64,000 bases of DNA from Pleodorina starrii (lineage: Eukaryota > Chlorophyta > Chlorophyceae > Chlamydomonadales > Volvocaceae): the NCBI GenBank assembly GCA_030267565.1, contig BRXU01000006.1:608001-672000 (forward strand). Reading direction: 5' to 3'. A model generated the notes under the pieces. It did no database searches, was not told the DNA's origin, and saw only the letters and a program-made list of their open reading frames with translations. How positions within the stretch are numbered: position 1 is the stretch's first letter; every line of letters begins with the position of its first letter. The position numbers and the translations under genes were made by a program. Shown here piece after piece: positions 57,001-64,000 of the stretch.

Positions 57001-59309
57001 CTTCGCCAGACCAAAGTCGCCCAGCAGGACCTATACGACAGTCGTACAAAAATAAACAGAAATATCGACAATGAAACGACAGTGTCGGGCGGTCGGCCGA
57101 GCAATTCGGCAGCTCACCCACAAGAGCCTTGTGGATGGTGTGACCCGTGGGTCGGTTACGCGCCCATCCCGCCCCTGACCGCACGAGTCTACCTGCGCGC
57201 CTCTCAGGCTGGCTTTCCCTTCTTCCCAAATCGGTCGAATACCCGAACCAGTTGGATCCCTGAGACACGACGCCGCGTGACGGCGCAGCTCACTCGCGCT
57301 GATCTTTCCTTCGTCCCGCACGCACCAGCCCACCCACTCCGCCGATTCGGTCTGGGGACCACAGTGGTGCGATGCCGCCCACCCGAACCGCAAATCCCAC
57401 TGCCACTATCCGACCGCGACCCACCTTCCCCTCGGACAGAAAAATGTTCTGCGTCTTGACGTCCCGGTGCAAGATGCGCTTTGCGTGAATGTACGACAGT
57501 GACAGCAGCAGCTGGACAAGCCACTGCCATACCTGCGGCTCCGGTACCGTCCTGCCGTGCTTCCTGCAGGCAAGCAAACCGCCGGGCGGGATGCACAGCG
57601 TTCAGCCAAGGACAGGGTCTCACAGGAAAGCACCACTTTGACGGAAGGAGAAGGCGCGGCGAGGGCGCGAGGCGCTTCCCTGCCATCACCTTCCTGTGCT
57701 GCTAGCGCATGCGGATGTGCATCTCGGGTCTGACCACCTCTCAGGAGGTCCCGGACACACCGTTGACTGCGCAATACCAGACCGCATCTGACCTTTGGAG
57801 CCACTACAGCGGTGCTTACAGCCGGTGCAAGTACGAGGGATAGGCCTCAGCACCTCATAATATTGACCGCGACACACAGTACCGTGGACCGCCGTACGGA
57901 CGCGAGCCCGTACACAGCAACCCACGCGAGCCAGAACCCGCCCCGTGTACCGCATGAGTAATCCCGAAACTGCCCGCCCTTCCGACCCGATCACCCGCCC
58001 TTGCCGCCGCCGCGTCGCGCCGGCGCTGACCTGAGGTCGCGGATGTAGTGGAAGAGGTCCCCTCCCTCGCAGTACGCCATCACCAGGCACAGGTCCCCGT
58101 CCGGGTGCTTGAAGAACTGCGGTAGGGTATAAAGAGAATTTCGCAGCGGAGAAGGAGATGGCGTTAGCGAACGGACCCAGAACCCAGAACTGCGGTAAGG
58201 GTGCAAGCATGCGGGGCGCCCCATTTGCAGGGAACGTCGTATCAAGAGGGGACACGGCTGTCAGACGGGCCCTCCAAGCGGTGTCGTACGGCAGAGAGCT
58301 ACAGCCGAGGTCAAGGTAAGAAAAGTCTTCCAGGCGACATCAGAGGCGTGACACAGGGCGTGGAAGCGTCAGCTGGCGAAGTGCATGAGGAATGACTGGA
58401 GTGTAGATGAGGCCCCGCATATGCATGCTTGTCTACGCCGGGGTACATCGAGGTCCATTCGTCGCGCGGCCAGGGGCCCGGAGTATCGCGGCTGGACATG
58501 TCGAAGTCACCAGGGTGTTCGAGTACGGTTGGCGATACCGCCTTCCCGCCGGGGTGGTATGCCGGCCGCTGGTTCCACCAGTAAGGCCCGCTTCGCGCCA
58601 GAACACTGACGCCACTGATATCCTCTCGGAATCCTTCGTTGCCGCCCCAGACAGGGCTGCCCCCCGAAGCATGGAACTATCCGCGCGAGGGTCAACCTGC
58701 CTTGGATGCCGCCAGCTTGTGGACACGACATCGCGGATCAACTGGATTACCGAGCATCGGCATGTCCAGGGGCTGGGCATCAGGGCGGACCTGACGCACC
58801 GGTTCTGGCATGCAAATGTGCGTGGGGTGTGCTGCTCACATGCAGCCCGCGCGTCCCTGACGGACGGCCGACACTCACCGCGACGTAGACATGCCTACAT
58901 GAGTTCAACAGGGCCAACAGCTAACCGAAATGCCTGGACCCTCGGGACTATTTACAGCTCCGCGCGCTCAAAAGCTGACCTCCTTATACGGAACAACGTG
59001 GGGATGACGCAGCAGACTGAGCATTTGGCCCTCCCGAAGAGCGGCCTCAGCCTCCGACTGAGGCGTGCCATCGAATTGCACCTTCTTGATTACGTAGATC
59101 TCGTCCTCCGCTCTGCTCCGGACCTGCAAACGACAAGCAACAACCAAACTTCGTGCGCAAGTTGCTTCGGGCGCAGCTGCGCAGCTAGCGGCTTGTGCCC
59201 TATGCTTGCATACTTGTCCGCCAATGGCAATTTGCGCTTGGTGCCCCACCTTGAACACCTTCCCATAGGTTCCTTTTCCTATCAGCTCGAGCTCTTCGTA
59301 TTGGTCCAT
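51045..59309 (-). CDS. NIMA-related (NEK family) Ser/Thr protein kinase, 14 exons, 721 aa
   Basis: Exons in transcription order: 59309-59250, 59123-58980, 58116-58031, 57563-57425, 57030-56812, 56515-56369, 55756-55673, 54907-54586, 54074-54019, 53761-53560, 53259-53088, 52417-52156, 51723-51625, 51218-51045. They total 2,166 nt and every phase agrees. Kinase domain is residues 4 to about 262: Gly loop GKGTYGKV (11-18), ATP-binding Lys in YVIKK (33), HRDVKTQN (HRD 129-131), GDFGLAK (DFG 148-150), MAPE (173-175). [19 protein letters not shown] is typical of NEKs, which act in mitosis, cilia and flagella. The tail (about 266-721) is Gly/Ala/Pro-rich with few motifs and ends in a charged helix ([19 protein letters not shown]). 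Tail exons were chosen by splice signals and phase only, so they are less certain than the kinase exons. Confidence 0.85.
53784..53811 (+). repeat. (AGGC)n microsatellite in a NEK intron
   Basis: Five to six CAGG/AGGC tetramers just upstream of exon 10 in the transcript. Confidence 0.85.
55484..55645 (+). repeat. (CCCA)n / (CCAT)n microsatellite in NEK intron 7
   Basis: About 160 bp of CCCACCCA with a central CCATCCAT block (about 55544-55575). It starts about 30 bp past the exon 7 donor on the - strand. Confidence 0.95.
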
Positions 59310-60334
59310 GCTGCGCGCTTTGCAGCGAGCGAGCTGTCCGCTTTTCGGTTCGCGCGGACTCAGCTAGATTATGCGTCAACCTCAGCTGTCGAAACAACTT
59401 CGCACAAGTCTAGGGGGTATCTCCAACAAACCGTAGCAGCAAGCGTTTCGCGTAAGCAGTCGACGAGTAACCGCCGCTGGGCCAAACCTCAGCGATAAAT
59501 GATGGCGAGCAGGTTACATACAGTACATGCAGTTCACACTACGGTACTCCCCAAGGTTATAAACGTGCTTTACGAGTTCTAGCCTGCTGCATTCCAACGG
59601 AATAACCAAAAGCACCATCAAAGTTGAATGTCACACGTCAGGAATAGCCGCGAACGAATTGGAGCGTCGCGATTATAGGACCTCGCAAAACTGCGCACCC
59701 GCAACTATTTTCTAGTTGTACGGCGCATGTTTGGCGCAACTCTTCTCTGCTCGATTAGTTTTCCCGGTGAATAATGTACATGCTGGAGGCCTAGACTCCA
59801 ACAATCGTAAGGCTAGTAGCTTTTCCTACCTGTCTAGCCGGAACGCGGACGATTGTCACTCTTGACGATATTTACGGAGTTGTGAAGCAAGCTGCAGCGT
59901 GCGGATCTCGTCTACTGTTTTATTAGCGGCGATTGGTGAAGCCGTGCAGCACTCTAGCCAGGTGCGGTGCTGGCAGGTGCCATGTCGCTGGGTCGCACCT
60001 GGCGGCCGCTGGCATCGCAGATTGGGCAGCTCCACCTGCAAATACAGCATGCTTTTGATGCTAAATCCTTGCCTCCGGTCTACCTGGGGTCTGGACGGTC
60101 GAGCCTTGATCGACTTCAAGCTTAGGGAGGTTGAGAAGGTCGAGGGCAGGCATGATTATGCGTTATCTCAGTTGACGTCCTTTTTGCCTCAGCGAGTGGC
60201 CAAAGGCATGGTGGATTAACTCGACCTGCCTGTGAACTTCGGAAGGAATAATTCCGTGTACGCCCGTCGCCCCGTGGCCTCGACTGACCATGCAGGTGTT
60301 CCAACGTTGATCTACGTTGGAGTTTACACTAGTC
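59310..60334. promoter_or_regulatory. Shared intergenic region between divergent NEK and CDPK genes
   Basis: 1,025 bp between the two start codons, which face away from each other. No clear TATA box near either start. Both promoters must lie here, so co-regulation is possible but not shown. Confidence 0.5.
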
Positions 60335-62454
60335 ATGGGGGACACACGTCAAAGCTTCTCAGTCGCCAACATCCTTGGCAAAGGTCCCCATGACCCGAGG
60401 CTCGAGGAAGCTTACCGCGTCGAGAAGCAGATTGGAAAGGGCGCTTTTGGTGTCGTTCGCGCGGGTTCGAAAAAATCGACGGGTGAACCCGTTGCCGTCA
60501 AGTCTATTAGCAAGGCAAAGCTGGTTTGTAAGGAGGATGTCAAGGACGTGCAGGCGGAGGTGGCCATCATGAACCTTGTGGCAGGGCACCCGTACGTCGT
60601 TACCCTGAAGGTGAGGCTCAGGTGTTACGCTTTGGGATGTGCGGACCTCGCTTGCCGGGTCGCGTCCCCGCAACATGGGGCATCGAGGCGGGTGTCGGGT
60701 ATTCCCGCAGCGTTGAAACCCGTTTGCTTCTGCATATTGTTTTTTTGACAGAGCACTCACGAGGACAAGGAGCATGTTCACATTGCCATGGAGCTGTGCG
60801 CTGGTGGTGAGCTGTTTGACAGCATCGTGGAGGCGGGCAACTTTACGGAAAAGAAGGCCGCGCTTATTTTCCGCAAGATGGTGGAGGTCGTGAACCACTG
60901 CCACGAACTGGGCGTCATGCACCGCGACCTTAAGCCGGGTGGGTCGTGTGGCGCCGCGCCAGACAACCCTCCTTGCGTTTTCCCGTACACTACAGATCAT
61001 ACCAGGATTCCCCGTGCCTTATATATTTTCATACATGGACACACCGTATATTACCCCCGCCGTCACAAGCTCTTCCTCATCACAGTTTACGCATGCCTTA
61101 TCGACCGTGTGTAACTCACCTATCCACGCACGCAGAGAACTTCCTGCTGACCAGCAAGGGCCCGGAAGGCGAGCTCAAGCTCACGGACTTCGGCCTGGGC
61201 GTGTTCTTTAAGCCCGGCGAGCGCTTCCGCGACCTGGTCGGGTCCCCCTACTATGTCGCCCCTGAAGTGCTGCGCAAAAACTACAGCCATGAGGCCGACA
61301 TGTGGAGCCTGGGAGTCATCCTGTACATCCTCCTGTCTGGTCTGCCGCCCTTCTGGGGTGATACGGAGGACCAGATCTTCAAGATGGTTCTCAAGGGGCA
61401 CATCGACTTCAAGACCGAGCCCTGGCCCAAGATCTCGGACGCTGCTAAGGACTGCGTGCGGCGACTGCTGGAGCAGGATGTGAGCAAGCGCACCACAGCG
61501 GCCCAGATCCTGAAGCACGAGTGGCTGATCAAGGAGGGCGTGGCGCTGGACATTGCGCTGGACAGCGTGGTGCTCAAGCGCCTCAAGCAGTTTGCGCAGA
61601 TGAACAAGCTCAAAAAGGCCTGCCTAATGGTCATTGGGCAACATCTGACGCCCGACGAGATTGCAGGTGCGAGCCCAGCGGCAGGGTTCGCGTGGTGCCT
61701 GCAACAGCTATCCGAGCCACATCCTCCCGCACGCTCTGCCGCCTGGCCCTTTCCGTGCGGTCTCGCTTAATGCGCGTGCCTCTCATGCGCACGCACGCCT
61801 TCAAACTCGAAGGTTCATCCATCGCCGTCTTGCGTGTCACCTGTTCTGGTTATATGAAAACAACTCAGCAACTCCGATAGACCTGCCGCATCTCCCATGA
61901 GCATCACGGCCGCCCTTCTCAAGGGCACGATATATTACCCCCTCACCTGCAACCACATTTGCTCAAAACCTTCTCCCGTCCTCGCTCCTGCAGGACTGAA
62001 GGAGCTCTTCAAATCGATCGACGCGGACAGCAGCGGCACGATTACGGTGGAGGAGATGCGCAAGGCGCTGGCGCAGTGGGGCCACAAGATCAACGAGGTG
62101 GAGCTGGGGCAGTTGATGTCGATTGCGGACGTGGACGGCGACGGCCTGATCGATTACAACGAATTTGTAGCTGCGACCATGCACCTGAGCAAGCTGGAGA
62201 AGGAGGAGCTGCTACAGCAGGCCTTCAAGCAGATCGACAGGGACGGCAGCGGCACCATCAGCGTCATGGAGCTGGAGCAGGAGCTCAAGAAGTTTGGCAT
62301 TTACGACGACGCCAAGGAGCTGCTCGCCACCGCGGACACGAACGGCGACGGCCACATCGACTACTTGGAGTTCTGCTCCATGCTCAGAAACAACAACGAG
62401 GCGCTCAAGCAGTCGACGCGCGCCATTAAGCGCCAGTACTCAAAGTTCTTCTAA
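60335..62454 (+). CDS. Calcium-dependent protein kinase (CDPK), four exons, 484 aa
   Basis: Model: join(60335..60610, 60752..60938, 61136..61666, 61994..62454); 1,455 nt, phases 0, 1, 1. Kinase domain: GKGAFGVV (34-41), AVK with Lys 56, Glu 75, HRDLKP (149-154), DFG (172-174), APEVL in the activation segment. The junction region then has [20 protein letters not shown] and [20 protein letters not shown], typical of CDPKs. Four canonical EF hands follow, with 12-residue loops starting at 341, 377, 413 and 446 ([48 protein letters not shown]). All key acidic residues are present, so Ca2+ should release autoinhibition. Gly 2 follows the start Met, but the residues after it fit the N-myristoylation pattern poorly and there is no nearby Cys. 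The kinase is probably cytosolic or nuclear. Confidence 0.95.
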
Positions 62455-64000
62455 GCAGCGCTTCCAAGCGGCAGTAGCTGCACTCCACACACACGCTCGG
62501 TTATCATTCGAAACTTCTTCTCAGTCTGCGTCGGGTCGTCGGCGTTCGAAGCCCGTGTGTCTGGGGTTGGCCGAGGCGGTATGCGTTTGGGCAGGGGTGT
62601 GGGCGGGTGGCAAGCAACAGGGGACGGGCGGCTGGGCTTGATGGGCAGGGGTATGCAGTAAGATTCAATAGCAAACTGTTCAAACGCAGGAGTCGGCATC
62701 AGCGGGCATGGGCGATAGGCACCGCCTGGTGGCTTCAGTTTGGGGACGTGTCCCAGAACCGGTGGCAGCGGCGGCGGCAGGCGCCGCCCGCCCAGGCAGC
62801 GGTTTAAGCATGACGCACAGGAACCATGAAGCACAGCGGTTTAACCATGAAGCACAGGAACCCCGGGGTGGTCCCAACGGGGTTGGGCCATGCACCCCTG
62901 CCACGCCTGGGCGTCTTCCGGGCCTGATCTATCGCTGGCCGGCGGCCGTTGAGCAGGCAGTGCGCGGAAATTGCCGCTGTCTGCGAGACGTTTCGGACCT
63001 TTCGCCGCGTGCTCGCTGGGTTACTTTGCGTGGTAAAGAGCACGTGCTGGGCGTCGTTAAAAATTCTGTTTTATATTATAGATAGGCCGGCGAGGAGCGC
63101 CAGGTCAGCATGTCCGGGCGTTTCGCAGCTGGCTATAGTATATGATAGCAACATGATCATGCAGGTCCATCCACAGTGCGTCGGCTTGTTATCTGCGTGA
63201 ACTTTGGTGGCGCGCAGGGCCCCCCCTGTTATGGGGCGCCATGCCAAGCTCCGTCGTGAGCATGCAAAACCAACCTGCTGATGTTTGGTTGACTGGCCGG
63301 AGCGCATGTTCGTCTTGGTGCGCGCCAATGCGCCCCATAGGAGGCCTGCACTCGTTTTCCCTGTTGCTGGGCTTGGCAGAGGACAAAGAGCACGGCGCGC
63401 TGGTTAGCGCGACGAAGTCACTGCTAAGATTATCGGCGAGGCGCCGTACGTTACCGAGAAGTCGTAAATGCTGTCTCTAGGGCACTGTTGTTGTGGGGCC
63501 TTGTCAGGACGGAGCGATCGGCTGGTAATGCCATTCGCTTGGCGCATTGTGGGTGAGCGTCAAAAAGAAGCGTCTGGGTTGCAATCTGGGAATTACGCTT
63601 ATGCAGGCACGGGCGGGTGCTGTATTGGCTTGAGGGCACGAGCTCGTCCACACCTCCTTACAGTAACTTGAGGTGTGCGTGGCCTTGCAGCGGCGTTTGC
63701 AGCGCGGATGTAGGGAGCCTCAACTGTCGGGACTGGTTGAAGCGGTGGGATGGCCTTTCGGGACTGTATGCGGCACTGGCATGAGCTTTCGGGCTGGAAC
63801 GCAGAAGCGGAAAGGATGGAGGCTGCTCAGTGAGCTGCCGAGAGGGCACGCGCATGGCCCTGACAAGGGGTGTCGCAGGGGACTGATGTGGCGTCGAACA
63901 GAGCGTCAACGCGCCTCCTCAACTGCATTTTTGGAACATGGCGAACGGTACGGTTCGGGACTGGGATCTCTAGGAAGCTAGTGCACACCGAGAGCATCTG
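62455..64000. other. Downstream of CDPK, no gene recognised
   Basis: A short tandem duplication (AGCGGTTTAA.CATGA.GCAC) lies at 62800-62862. Otherwise there is nothing beyond short open frames. Confidence 0.4.

Noticed and set aside
61138..61770. CDPK ending at 61770 by reading through the third donor
   Set aside because: The frame after 61666 loses all CDPK similarity, while splicing to 61994 gives four perfect EF hands in phase.

Overview
The window is nuclear DNA of a eukaryote, most probably a chlorophyte green alga. The evidence is intron-rich genes with GT/AG and one probable GC-AG intron, a plant-type plastid TPM-domain protein, a calcium-dependent protein kinase (CDPK, a plant/alga/protist family), a NIMA-related kinase, a tRNA-Trp gene with a pol III terminator, and chromovirus-type Ty3/gypsy retrotransposons. 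There are no prokaryotic operons, Shine-Dalgarno patterns or CRISPR arrays.

Layout. 1-7821: the 3' part of a Ty3/gypsy element (+ strand) whose 5' LTR lies off the window; its gag is interrupted, its pol carries an in-frame stop, and its 3' LTR is 7441-7821. 7822-32100: a nested repeat complex. A purine-tract repeat (called E-F here) has been split by a tandem array of a repeat unit (segments A, D, B, C; about 1.4-2.7 kb). The array was then split by an 8.5-kb CACTA-like DNA element (10988-19479, 15-bp TIRs, 3-bp target duplication) and by a complete 7.4-kb Ty3/gypsy element on the - strand (22857-30291, 400-bp LTRs, 5-bp target duplication). 32100-34300: an inverted duplication, an isolated coiled-coil exon (+), and a probable four-exon small gene (-) ending in a membrane segment. 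34649-35579: a 915-bp foldback element. 35.6-43.2 kb: mostly non-coding, with minisatellites and a perfect 38-bp hairpin.

The right third is a normal gene region. A six-exon plastid TPM-domain protein (+, 43288-47160) is followed by tRNA-Trp(CCA) (-, 47778-47849). A 14-exon NEK-family kinase (-, 51045-59309) is divergent from a four-exon CDPK (+, 60335-62454). For each of the three main multi-exon models all intron phases agree and the summed exons are an exact multiple of three (231, 721 and 484 residues).

The two retroelements share a gag-UGA-pol arrangement in one reading frame and an unusual extra domain upstream of the protease. The region from 7.8 to 32 kb reads as a layered history: repeat, tandem amplification, then two later insertions with intact target-site duplications. 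All gene models come from reading splice signals and protein patterns by eye; no searches were run.
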